Source: Homalodisca vitripennis
Lineage: Eukaryota; Arthropoda; Insecta; Hemiptera; Cicadellidae
Length of the DNA stretch: 64,000 nt
Direction of reading: 5' to 3'
Assembly (NCBI RefSeq): GCF_021130785.1
Contig: NC_060212.1
Location: forward strand, 145,474,501-145,538,500
The position numbers were made by a program, and so were the translations under genes. Position 1 is the stretch's first letter. Every line of letters starts with the position of its first letter. This document shows positions 12,594-23,600 of this stretch, one piece after another. The notes under the pieces were generated by a model. It was not told where the DNA came from and made no database searches. It saw only the letters and a list, made by a program, of their open reading frames with translations.

Positions 12594-12726
12594 TATTACT
12601 AAATGTTAATAAAAACAATACTTTTCCAAATGGACAAGGCGTTTCGAATCCAAAGGTTTCATCATCAGGAGACTCCAAAAAATAAACCATTTGGAAAAGT
12701 ATTGTTTTAATAAACATTTAGTAATA
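12594..12726 (-). repeat. inverted repeat (40-bp arms) enclosing a hammerhead-like motif
   Basis: The arms 12594-12633 and 12687-12726 are reverse complements at about 38 of 40 positions. The 53-base loop holds, on the minus strand, CTGATGA (12662-12668), one extra base, a GAA/TTC plus CC/GG stem with a TTT loop, and GAAAC (12641-12645). CTGANGA, then stem II, then GAAA, is the core order of hammerhead ribozymes, which Penelope-like retroelements are known to carry. I cannot place canonical stems I and III, so this may instead be a MITE or a Penelope terminal remnant. Confidence 0.5.
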
Positions 12727-13880
12727 TTTAAAAATGTTTCCAATTGCTCTAAGATTCTTCAATATTATCTCTTAGAGACCTCCTCGCGTACTGGGGATGT
12801 GTTTAACATATGAAGTAATCCCGATGTACCGTTTACGTGTTTTTCATACTGTGTTTATCATCCTAAGAGGCACGTGAACTCTTACGCGGCTTACCTTCAC
12901 TATCTTAATGTAAATGAAAATGTGTTCATCGCCATGCCAGTCAGTAATGAAGGTATTCCATCTCCACAACCTAAGTTATCTCACTGCACTAAACTGGAAA
13001 GATTGCAGCCTGAAAATAGGCTTAATAAGTATTATCATCGTATTAGGCATGTCTCCAAACATCTCTGTCGTCTATAATAATTATTTGGAGGCATTTTCGT
13101 TTTGGTCGACATTTGCACATGTTTGCGGTTTGTTGAACAAGTGGGGAGGGGCTAATTGAAAAATACATCTGGCTATAGTATTAACAAATAGTGTCTGCAG
13201 GTCGAACCCAGGTAGTTTTATACCAACACACCTGGGGAGGTACACTAGGTAACCCAGATTATTTTACTTTTAATTTATTCTAACATGATTACTGATTGTA
13301 AACATAATAAAAAAATTGCACCAAGCAACTTATAATATTCTAAAATTGTCACAGAGTATTGCTTACTGATCAGTCTAAGACGTTACTGAAGAACCCGGGA
13401 AAGAAACCAGCAGCTGTCTGGCTGAGCCCAACCCTGAGTGCTCGTGTGTGTGTGAGTGTGCGTGCGTGCGAGTCACCACATGTCCCTTCAGCCGCAATCC
13501 TTATTTGCTGATACTATATGCAGCCCAAATTTCGTTCTCATATCAATGATTTGTCTCACTCTTTACATTGGCTCACAACGAGACTGATGCTTACATGTAG
13601 TATGTCTTCTCTCTTACGCGGGAGTGCCGCAAATGAATGGTTAATAATATAAATTCCAAAGACGTACATACTTTCCAGATTTGAACGCTCTGTATATTAC
13701 AGTTCTTTAGAATTCCTTACGATAAAATAATAATCAGGCAATTCAGAAGAAACTTAATTTATTATTACATTTAATTCAATAGATTACTTTTATTGGCGAT
13801 CCGTATATAACTTATAACGAACTAAATCGATTCTCATCTAGGGATCTAATTTAGAACTAAATTATGGATGTAGACCATTC
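12727..13880. other. intergenic DNA with a short TG/CG simple-repeat patch
   Basis: A GTGTGTGTGAGTGTGCGTGC patch lies at about 13444-13465. The rest is AT-rich, with no recognised gene or element. Confidence 0.4.
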
Positions 13881-14240
13881 CTATACATTTGTTCTTATGC
13901 ACCGACGTAGACATCAACACCACCCGTCAATTAAGGCCTTGCCGGTCTGTAATATACATTAAAAGCTGTACTAAGGCAACGACTTTATTCATAATAGCTA
14001 TTCCGATCTCATTGCCATTGCCATGTTCCAATCAGCAGACTTCCTGCGTCGTGCCTTGGCCTTGCACTTCGCTATTAGCGTCACCCCGATAAATCCGACA
14101 TTCCATCAGAGTCCTTGATAATTTGATTAGCTCAGAGACTTGTCGGCTATTAGTGGCCTTAGCAGTGCGTGTATCGCTTCCCTTCATTAGTAGACTATAC
14201 CGAGCCTCTTGCCACTCCAGGCTGAGGCAGTTCGTGACCT
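13881..14240. other. GC-richer non-coding island
   Basis: The base composition is balanced and contains repeated GCCATTGCCATG-like words and ATTAGCTC/TATTAG segments. No coding frame is convincing. It is a candidate regulatory element judged by composition only. Confidence 0.22.
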
Positions 14241-15690
14241 AGAAACAACGCCTTAGTGAGCAATGATACACTTTTGTTTCAGTGAGATGACAACGTTTAA
14301 ATACGTTTGAAATCTGCTTTATAAAATTTCTGGTCAGAGGATTACGCTCTCCATGATAGAACTGTTTAGTAGTTAAATCGTTGATAGAACCCAAACAATC
14401 AAATTTGAGACAGATCAATATGTAAAATGGGTATAACCGTTTGAAACCCATTTATTATTTTTGTACATCTACGGTTACTAATCGACTTATTTTCCAGTTC
14501 ATACAAATTTCGTGCTATACAGAGTAACATGAGTGCCATTTGGTTATGAAGTCGATGATTGATTGATATATTGAAATTATGAGTAAGATTACAACTTTAA
14601 ATTCACAGAACCTATTTCTTTGGGAAACATTACATTCTCAGCAAACAAAATTACCAGCCAAATTATTTTAACTCCTACACAGACATTTCAGTAGATTCAG
14701 TGTTGAAAGCATTTAAGCTTATCACATGGTGCTAGAACTTATAATTATTTGTTTCACTATTATATGTATTTTTTTCTACTTATAAAGACTCTATTAGGGG
14801 TGAAGTCCTGAAATGGGAACATAACGATTTTCAAGTGATCATTATTAGGTAAGGAGATTTGTAATGAAATATAGATTCGGTTCTATTGCTTACTATAACG
14901 TTTTGAAAATCATGTGGGGCGTTGCCTTGATAAATACGCACCTAGTCATGTGAATGTCAACTGTATCCCACGTCATTATTGGTTGCCTAGTTTTTATTGT
15001 GCTATTAGTTGCCATATGAACAATTACGGTCAAAAGGGCCTTAATGTTTGAGAACATGGCCATTTGATTGTGTAGTCTTTCAGATTTAATGGTATTTTTA
15101 TGTATTTCTTAATGCCCAGTAGTTTCTATCTTAAAAGGTCAATGGAGCGGAGGCCTGGAGTATAAAGCAGAAACAAGTGAGCAAACTTATGCAACACGAT
15201 TGTTACTAATTCAAACCTGTTTGTGCCAGATTGTATCCTTTTGCGGGCTTTAATTTTATGTTTTGAAGTTGAGAGGACAAAGTGCTCTCTTAATGAACAT
15301 CTATAATATTATGTGAGTGCCTTTGATTTCAAGTCCAGTAGTTCATCACATTTAAGTACACTCTGCCAATATCAAATGAATCTTTAAATAGCTGTAATAA
15401 ATTATCGAATAGTGTAATACAATTTAGAAAATAAACCCCTCGTTTAAATTGTAAAATCCTATGCTATTCATACAAATTCAATATTTATTCCTTTCTGTTC
15501 AGATCCCTTATTACCGTAAATTATTATTGTATCTCAATAATGAAGCTCAATAATGTAGTTATAAGACAAGTTGTATATTGCAGGTTGAGGTACATTATGA
15601 ATTGTAAATCAAATAACCTTCAGTGGCACAGAAAAAAACAAGCTTTAACTTTTAGTGTTAGCTTTAAAATCCATTATGAATCAATTGATT
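14241..15690. other. AT-rich intergenic DNA, nothing recognised
   Basis: No coding frame, repeat or RNA gene is evident. Confidence 0.5.
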
Positions 15691-16100
15691 TAAAACCACG
15701 TGTAGCGTGACATACCGGGTATCTGTAACAATCGGTTACTTGTAAACGTACAAAAACATACAACCGTAGTAAACCGAATATATAAAGTTGGTCGTGTATT
15801 TTATACGTGCTTTCGAGGGTAAAATACAGCGGAAGATGGCGATAGAACGTGTGGGGAAGACAGGACAAGCGCGCTCCGATAGCGTCACAAATTGAGATAC
15901 TCCCGAGAATCCGAGAAATGCGCAGTGCAATATGGCGGAGACAGATTCATTACTGGGATCTAATCTGGGTCCGTGTTTATGGGAGATGTTGTGGCCAGCC
16001 GACTGTGTCTGTACCTCTGTTAGTACATTTCCCATTAGCACGGCTGCCCACCTCCGTACACGATACCTCCTCCAGCTTACTTAGTAACATAACGGTTTTC
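15690..16100. promoter_or_regulatory. candidate promoter/enhancer-like island
   Basis: A GC-richer block contains CAATATGGCGG (15928-15938), close to the YY1/Pho-type site AANATGGCGGC, plus GCGCAGTGC and a second GATGGCGAT nearby at about 15834. A TATATAAAG lies at about 15778. These features are common at insect CpG-containing promoters, but no downstream gene is recognisable, so the assignment is inference. Confidence 0.25.
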
Positions 16101-16379
16101 TGAAACACAGGTCCATTTTTTGCCGCAACAACTGCAGTACAAGTTAGACAACCTATATCCTGATGCATTCGAAAAAAGGTTAAAAGAACATCTTTCTATG
16201 GGCGGTGTTATGTGAAAATCTTTTTCTGTTCAATCTTTCCATGACTTGTGAAAATCTTAAGCAAAATAAGGGATCCAAATAAAAATATAGCTTTAACTAA
16301 TCCCATGTTTTGCAATAGAGATCCCATAGGTGGATCAAGAATTCACATCTATAACATTAGGCAATAGTTACACAAGCAT
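16101..16379. other. AT-rich spacer before the degenerate array
   Basis: Nothing is recognised. GATCCCATAGGTGGATCAAG at about 16320 may be a further decayed copy of the array unit that follows. Confidence 0.3.
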
Positions 16380-16960
16380 AACCTCTTTCCTATATACATC
16401 TTTGTATATTTAAACAATACCACAGATCCATGCATGGTTTTTTAGCATTTTTAAAAAGATAACGTTTACCCATAACATAACTTTACCCTTAACCAATGCC
16501 AACAATCTCTGTATGGTATTTCCAAGCAAGTTAAAACCGATAACAAGTACATCCTTTGGTCCTTTTTGCCTATGCCACCGATCCATGCATTCAAGCAAAT
16601 TAAAACAGGTTAGTTTTCTTATTTTTTTACATCCATATAACCTTCTTAACTTTTGTTGTTGATCTATGAATGGTATTTTCAAACATGTTAGAACAGATAA
16701 TGCTTTCCTATGTACATCCTTATATTCTTAGATAAACCAATAATCTATGCATCGTTTTTTTTCTATAAAATTATAACAGATAGGTGCATTCTTAAATACT
16801 TCTTGACCATTGACACCGATTCCATGTCTGATATGTTTAAGCAACTTGAAACAAACAATACTGTCACGTAACCTTCTTAGCTATGTCCACTGACCTTTAT
16901 AGCATCTTTGGTATGGTAATTAAGATAAAACAAATAATACTTTCTTAGGCCTTATATTCT
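16380..16960. repeat. strongly diverged tandem array, period about 79 bp
   Basis: A GATCCATGCATGG-like word recurs at about 16425, 16504, 16580, 16661, 16742 and 16818, with a weaker copy near 16895-16905. Each is followed by a TTTTCAAGCAAGTTAAAACAG-like segment and then a TTCCTATGTACATCCTTATA-like segment. The spacings are 76-81 bases. The copies differ a lot from each other, so the array is old. A minus-strand open frame over 16410-16682 is a by-product of the array, not a gene. Confidence 0.65.
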
Positions 16961-17184
16961 AATAACCTTATATTTTATAAGTCCAGGGGTCTGGCCTCAG
17001 AAAGGGTTACAATCGGCCCGCGGCCAAGCAGCAAAATTAAATTTCCGATAATAGCAAAGCGACAATGTATTATAGTAAGTTACTGTGGGTGAGACACTCG
17101 CACCGGCTAGGCTAACTCAAATTTGTAAGTTAGAAATTGACTTTTGAAAAGTATTTCTCATTTACATCATTATATTAAAAGGTA

Positions 17185-17270
17185 GGAACCCACCACACCA
17201 CGTGTCACGTAACAGGCTTCGCTAAGGTTGCATGCAGACTTTCAAATCTATAACCCATTTAAATAATCTA
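17185..17270 (+). repeat. dispersed repeat copy (shared with 37600-37680)
   Basis: The segment GTGTCACGTAACAGGCTTCG, with the following TTGCATG and TTTCAAATCTATAAC, matches 37612-37675 (GTGTCACGTGACAAGCTTCG onward) in the same orientation, with scattered differences. It is a short piece of an interspersed repeat, probably a transposon remnant of unidentified type. Confidence 0.5.
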
Positions 17271-20200
17271 CAAAAATCTATAAAATTTAAATAGTATAGT
17301 ATTTGAAGAGATTAGGAAACAAAACATTTAGAAAAAGCAAATATTTTTAAATTATAGATCAGTTTTGAACAGAATAATCAATACAATATCAAAGTGACAT
17401 TTTTACTAAACATTAGAGCGAAGCTGCTGCCTAAACTCGGTTAAAAATGTTAAATTTTGTTAGCATTTCATAACGTAAAATGTGCCAAAGGTCCGAAATC
17501 CCATTAACCTCTCAAGTTTCAAAATACGTTATACAATAGTTAAGGCACTGACAATAGTTTTTCTGACTTTGAATTAGTAAAACAAAGTTATTGGAAGTTT
17601 TACCCCAAAACCAGCAAATATTTCATTCATTAAGTTTGTCTCCAAGTTCATTTGTGCGTACAATAGAAGATATAGGTTGGGGAAATTAGAATAATAATAA
17701 AATTAACTGATCTTTATGATATTTATGTGCCAAATTTGAGTTAATCTGATGTGTCAACGGATATGTCCGATTTGACTTAATTAGTTCTACTTAGGACAAG
17801 CGTGTATAACGGTCCAAAAATCATTGAAGATTGGATTCTGTTTTTTTTTTTTTTTTTTTTTTTTTTTCAATAAAAAGTAATCTAACTCGTACAGATATTA
17901 TCCGAAGGTAAAATAAACCATTTATAAACTTCGACTTTATCTAAAAGAAAAGTTGGGAAATAGTTAAAATTGGAGGTTAAAGTATTTGTAGCTCAAAATC
18001 TGGCTTAGTTTGGAATTCGGTTCAAAATTTTGGAAGTGAGAAACCCATATAATTCTAGGGAATTAGCGACCAACAAGCTCCGTGTGGTAAAATGTAGGTC
18101 TTAGAAATAATGCAGATTGTTGTTCAGACATTTTATTTATATTAGGTCTCATGCTCAGAAACAGCGCCAGTTTAGGTATTTTATTTCTAAATTGGGAGTT
18201 AATATTCAGATTTGCCCTATCATTATGATGTGTCTGAACTACGTCAATCTATTTTCATGTTCATGATTAAACAGGCCAGCATGTTTTGTTGCAAATCTAT
18301 TGGTGATCGCTTGAATAGAAAAACACTCTACAAGCAGAATATCTTCAGTTTTTTGTATTAACATTATATATGTAAATGTAATTACGTATACAAAGTGTAT
18401 AAAGAAAATTAGTGAAGGTCACGGTTTAATTTCTATAAATATCTTGGATTGTGTTAAGATAACTGTCTTTACATTTTATTTCATCAATTTGTCAGTTTTT
18501 ACATCTTTCCGTTGCAAGCAGGGACAATATCAATTCCAGATTAATTCATTTTCATTTAATCAGTAGCCACTTTATAACGTCATCGAAAATATAACCTTTG
18601 TTTAGTTTTACCGAATTTAAGTATCATTTTAATTCTGAAAATGAAATTATTACCAATATGTCCATGGTTTTTATGACAGAACCGGGTCAAACGAAGTTCT
18701 TAAATTACATTATCGAATGTAGATAACTTTTGCGCAAACAAAAATAAAAATTTAGCCATCGCAACCTAAATTAATGTACCAAAACATTATCACTAAACTA
18801 TAAATTAACAAGTTGTAATGACCCTCACTCCTTACCTTAATTTGTTGGAGCGGTGGTTGATTAGAACAAATATATGTGTGCTAAGTCCGGAGCTCGCTGT
18901 AACTCATACAACTGAAGGTTGGAGAGGTAAGTATGGCTCTCGCAAGCTCTCGTGTTCCTGTAGCCTACTTTGTCAGGAATACGGAAGTTATACAGTGGGG
19001 AATTGTGTTTTTCGGCACTTTGCCACCAGACCGCGTGACCACTGACCCGGTCTTGATGAATGAGAAGCGTGACAGTTTAGTGTCGAGCTGAGTAACCTAC
19101 TTCACATACGGCTATAGAAGCAGACTTTTGCACCTTTCCAAGTCTTCTGCTGTGTACAGTTGCGAATTATAATATTAAATTAGCTGTATTGTTACTCTTA
19201 GATTGCTGGAACCTGGCAATACTTAATCTATTGTAAAAGGTAAAATGTGTATGTAACGAATTGTTGTTCTATTAAGTTTTGCTAATATTTTAAATATTTA
19301 TTTACATTTAGTGACTTAAAGGTTCCGTGACTTCGATGCAAGCAAAAGTTAAGTCAAAAATAAATAAATCAAGTAAATATTTGTGGGACATATGCTGGGA
19401 GGGGTCTATCTGTTGCTTAGTATATAGTGATTATAGTACTTAGTGTATAGTATATAGTGATGTTATAGTGAGTCCATGAGTGATTCTATCACTAACTGCA
19501 ATACAACAGTATTTGGTCCATCAACTTAGATTCACCTACAAAGAATTCTGATATTTGGTAATAGGTAAAATGTGGCAATACGATTGACAATTTGACTTTG
19601 GACATAGTAAGGGCGCATCTATCACTCTACAATAATTGACATAAACCGGGTTAACAATAACTAAGATACGCTAAAAGGCAAATTTTGTCTAACCCGTTAG
19701 TATATATGTAGACAAATATAAGATGTAATAAATAATAATGGTTGTTTAAAAAAAGGTGAGCAAGATTCGGTGCTTACTACGTACGGATGTAAATTTTAGC
19801 CTGCACCAACCGAATAATGAATACAAAACTGTAACCAGTGTGTTTTTGTACCTAAAAATATATATTTAGGACCAACAGGTGTGGAAAGAAGGTTGTAACG
19901 TGATTAATTGAACGAGTATTAGAAAAAACAAGAACATTCTAGTGGGAGACTTTAACGCACGGTATAACTGGTAGCCTGTTGCTGCTACCAATCAAGGAAA
20001 TGCCACGTAAAAGACAAAATGACAGTGTAAATGTATCTAAAGACAAATCTTAGGTGTAAAACAGATAGTAAGGTGTTACACTTGGCGCGACAGACTGACA
20101 GTTGTATGTGTACATTGCGCCTTGTGCTAGGGCGTGGGTGGCGCCTGCGCTGTGTCTGGCTGCCACATTCTCTGGTCAAGGATCTGTACACGGCTTTATG

Positions 20201-20775
20201 TGCCATGTTAATGCGGTCGCAGCTAAATACTTCCAATCGCAATACCAATGAAAAGGAATGGAAATATTAGCGTAATGGAGTAAAGAGTTCATGCTAATTG
20301 TTCGTACCACTGTTTAGTCCAGGGTAAATAATGCAAAGGTAGCATTGATTGATTGTAACATACGTATATACCCTCATAAAGGAAGTTATCAGTTAAAACG
20401 TAATTTTTAAGACGCCAATGCTTTTTTATTCAATAATATTCTTTAAGCTGTTAACACGTATATACAAACATTTCTTATAGAGACTACATAAAATAGTAGT
20501 ATATCAACAGGTGTTATCAATTACCAATAAAATGTTATACAAACAAAAAGTATTACACGAATAAAAATGTATTATAGCATAATTTCAACACGTAATGACT
20601 CTTTAATTTGAAAGCCTTCAGATATGTATCAGTTTATTGCTCAAATGAAAGGAAAATTAGAATATAGTTTTGAAATATTATACATACAGTACAATACAGT
20701 AATTGATAGGATTTTACAAACTTATAATGTAACTTTTAAATACGGTTAAATTATACAATTAAACATTTCCATCTA

Positions 20776-20776
<1 letters not shown>
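17271..20776. other. AT-rich intergenic DNA with a 27-base poly(T) run
   Basis: Twenty-seven consecutive T residues lie at 17841-17867. No poly(A) signal sits on its minus-strand side, so it is not a clear retro-insertion tail. A slightly GC-richer zone at about 18820-19090 has a 75-codon open frame that resembles nothing known. A low-complexity TATAGTGA-rich patch lies at about 19420-19470. Otherwise nothing is recognised. Confidence 0.4.

Positions 20777-20856
<80 letters not shown>
20777..20856. repeat. (AT)n microsatellite
   Basis: About 80 bases of alternating AT immediately precede the tRNA-containing tandem repeat. A second AT tract of similar kind closes that repeat. Confidence 0.95.
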
Positions 20857-20859
<3 letters not shown>

Positions 20860-20896
20860 TATATAATTTCAATAAACATTGAATCACAAAAAATAC

Positions 20897-20967
20897 TTGC
20901 TCCGCCGGGAGTCGAACACGGATCTCTCACTTGCCGGGTGAATGTGCTACCATTACACCACAGAGCG
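20897..20967 (-). tRNA. tRNA-like sequence or tRNA pseudogene, anticodon position reads GGC
   Basis: The minus strand folds into a full cloverleaf of 71 bases. The acceptor stem pairs 6 of 7 (C1 opposite A72 is a mismatch). The D stem is GTGT/GCAC, the anticodon stem TTCAC/GTGAG, and the T stem pairs 4 of 5 around TTCGACT. The anticodon loop is CCGGCAA, so positions 34-36 read GGC (Ala), but position 33 is C instead of the near-universal T. An alanine G3:U70 pair is also absent. The A box TGGTGTAATGG fits the Pol III consensus. I think it is a tRNA-derived repeat or pseudogene rather than a working tRNA. Confidence 0.55.
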
Positions 20968-21149
20968 CTTACTTTTTACGATTAAATTATTTTGTATTTG
21001 GCCGTATCTGTCACATATGTGTTTAAATAAGCAAACTAACATATGATTGGAAGACCAAATGCCTGTCGACGACTTTTTTATTTACATTAAATTGTATAAA
21101 TGGCAATAGCCTTATTTAATTTCAATAAACATTGAATCACAAAAACTAC

Positions 21150-21192
21150 TTGCTCCGCCGGGGGTCGAACCCGGATCTCTCACTTCCAGACC
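21150..21192 (-). pseudogene. deleted copy of the tRNA-like sequence
   Basis: Only the 3' half remains: the acceptor 3' strand, a perfect CCGGG/CCCGG T stem and a TTCGACC loop. The B box GGTTCGACCCC is a better consensus match than in the first copy. The D arm and most of the anticodon arm are lost through a 27-base deletion. Confidence 0.7.
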
Positions 21193-21377
21193 GCTTACTT
21201 TTTACGATTCAATTATTTTCTATTTGGCCGTATCTGTCACATATGTGTTTAAATAAGCAAACTAACATATGATTGGAAGACCAAATACCTGTCAAACGAC
21301 TTTTTTATTTACATTAAATTGTATAAATGGCAATAGCCTTATTTAATTTCAATAAACATTGAATCACACTTTTTACG

Positions 21378-21379
<2 letters not shown>

Positions 21380-21437
<58 letters not shown>
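21380..21437. repeat. (AT)n microsatellite
   Basis: Close to 58 bases of alternating AT replace the rest of the third tandem-repeat unit. Confidence 0.95.
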
Positions 21438-21441
<4 letters not shown>

Positions 21442-23319
21442 CCTTGATCGGTGAAACAAGGCAAGCTCAAGAATGGCACCAAGAAACGCCGTCGTCCGGA
21501 GTAAACTACAATAGTGATAAGTATACACTTTTTAACTGAAGTAGGCTTATCAGACCTATACAGTATAAGTACATATTTTCTTCATAGAGTCAAGAATGCA
21601 AACTCAACCAAGGCATCGAAAATATAGTTCATTTGAACTAGAAGTTCTCATACACGCATAAATCCTAAAATATAAATCATTCACAACTCCGTTTAACATG
21701 ACGCGATGTTAACAATGAACACTGAAACAATACGTAACTAATATATGCCTACCTCCGTATCAAAATTATATTTATTGCATTATAAGTGTTTTGAAAAGCT
21801 AAGAACTTCGACTTTAGGATTGACCTAAAGCAGTCTAATTGCTACTGAAATCTTTGAAGCTATTTAAATCAATTATTAATTTAAATATTAGAGAAAATTT
21901 GAGTTATTTTTCATATATACATAAACTTATCCGCCAACTTTAAGGCTCTAAAAGCATATCTTTAAATATAAATTTAATATGAATTGAATCTATAGATTAG
22001 AACATCTTTCAGTGACTATCACTCACTCAGTAGTGTTTAAATTATCATTTAAAATGAAGATATCCAAGGTATTCCTGTTTTCGCGCGGAAATTTCGTACG
22101 AAACCGCGAGTAAGTGCTAGTAGTATATGTTTACGTTAACAATCAGTTGTACTACAACCGACAATATTGATATTAGGCCCAGAATAATGTTAAGCCTCAA
22201 ACAATATTATCCATTACTGTTTGTTGCATTGCTATAAGATGTGTAACAATTTGAAGATTCTTTGTTTAAAGTTTGTCCACGTGTGATTGTGCTCTTGACT
22301 TTTCGTGATCGAGATTTGTGCTCGGGGCTTGCATCATGTGCGGTGATGACGCCTAGATGTGATTGTTTGAACCATTTTCTTCATACTGTTCTTTATTTTT
22401 TTATGTATTAATATCCCCCTCCCCCACCTGATGAAGAGGTTAGATTTCAACCCTCGAAACGACGTGTTATACATTTTGTAACATATCCGAAATCCTGATA
22501 TCCTTTCACTGAAAATAATTAGAAGATATAATTAATACGCATCCAATTATTTTGCAGTTTTTTCAATATTTTTCAAATTTTTCTATTGCAGACATTAATC
22601 CTAAACTTGAACAACACACTCTAAACGAAAGAAATGTTTGGGTGTACACGAATCATGTGTCTGAAATGAGATATCTCCAATGATTCTTCGATCGAAATGA
22701 AGGCACTTCAAATTTTACATTTCTTACGGTGTAAAATTCCAGATCGTTTCACTACAGTCAGTTCTAAATGTGCTGAAATTAGGCATGTCTAAATACCTGT
22801 TTTAAATCGTGTTGTTATTTTACACATATAAGTACAATTTATAATGTTACACATATAAGTAACAAGGATTCAGAAAAAAACGGTGAAGGATTATATACTT
22901 ATGGTAAAAGTTTAGAAACAAAACGATATAATAAGTGAATTTCTACAAATTCTGTTTTCTTCAATAGAAGTTCTAAATAATATCTATCAGAGCACTGATT
23001 TTTTTATGTTCTCTATCCTAAACATGTATATCCATTGAGGCCATCGAGATTGTACCCCATAAGAGGAATGTTAAACGCCATACACTTTAACAACCTTAAG
23101 TTTAGTTGTAGAATTATGGGGGTTGTTTTATTTTTAATGTATAACTAATACTCAATAAAACTGGTTTTTAGTTCAGGATAGTTTTATTGGTTACTCATAA
23201 AATTTCTCAACATTGTATATACTTCATCGACCAAATATTCAAACAGTATACTCTTTAATTTGGCCAAACATTTTTGGAGTAAAAGTGTATTAAGGTTAAG
23301 ATAGTTCTCACAGGGAAAA
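21438..23319. other. AT-rich intergenic DNA
   Basis: The palindromic stretch CGCGCGGAAATTTCGTACG lies at about 22082. A hammerhead-like motif at 22428-22460 is listed separately. No coding sequence is recognised. Confidence 0.4.
22428..22460 (+). ncRNA. hammerhead-like motif, possible Penelope-like element terminus
   Basis: CTGATGA (22428-22434), one base, then GAGGTT (22436-22441) pairing with AACCCTC (22449-22455, one bulged C), then GAAAC (22456-22460). The order CTGANGA, stem II, GAAA is the hammerhead core. Penelope-like retroelements are known to carry short hammerhead ribozymes in their terminal repeats. Convincing stems I and III are not found, and the extra base after CTGATGA is not canonical. 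Activity is therefore doubtful and the call is a motif only. Confidence 0.35.
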
Positions 23320-23600
23320 TACTCAAGGTCGTGACACACTATACTTAATTCAGAAAATCACGTTATGAAAACTATATAAGAAGGTAGCACCTGTCAGCCA
23401 GAAAAATGCTGTTTCACTCGGCGTACAATAGCTTTCATCGCGCGGCTAGGCGGAAGCGGGTCCACAAAGCAACTGTGAAACAGAGACCCTGTGAGGTAGA
23501 TAAATAATGTAATTACGGAAGTCGTGCAGCCCGTATCTTGGCTGAGTCACTTGGCTATCTGCGGTGCGTCTCATGTGGCCACTCGTAAAAAGAGTTTTTC
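23320..23600 (+). promoter_or_regulatory. GC-richer island with TATA-like element
   Basis: CTATATAAGAAGG at about 23368-23380 precedes a CpG-containing block (CGGCG, CGCGCGGC, GCGGAAGCGGG). It also contains GTAATTACGG at about 23509. No downstream coding exon is recognisable. This could be a promoter or enhancer; the support is composition and short words only. Confidence 0.22.

Larger units (their letters stand above)
20866..21379 (-). repeat. tandem repeat with tRNA-like core, 2 plus partial copies
   Basis: The unit begins at ATTTCAATAAACATTGAATCAC (20866) and restarts at 21119 and 21346, giving periods of 253 and 227 bases. The second copy lacks 27 bases inside the tRNA-like part. The third jumps from GAATCACA directly to CTTTTTACGATT and then runs into an AT microsatellite. 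Outside the tRNA-like segment, copies 1 and 2 are almost identical, so the duplication is recent. A tRNA-derived SINE or a tRNA-bearing satellite are the two likely explanations. Confidence 0.8.

Noticed and set aside
17841..17867. Poly(T) run as the tail of a minus-strand retro-insertion
   Set aside because: No AATAAA-type signal or coding remnant is found on the expected side.
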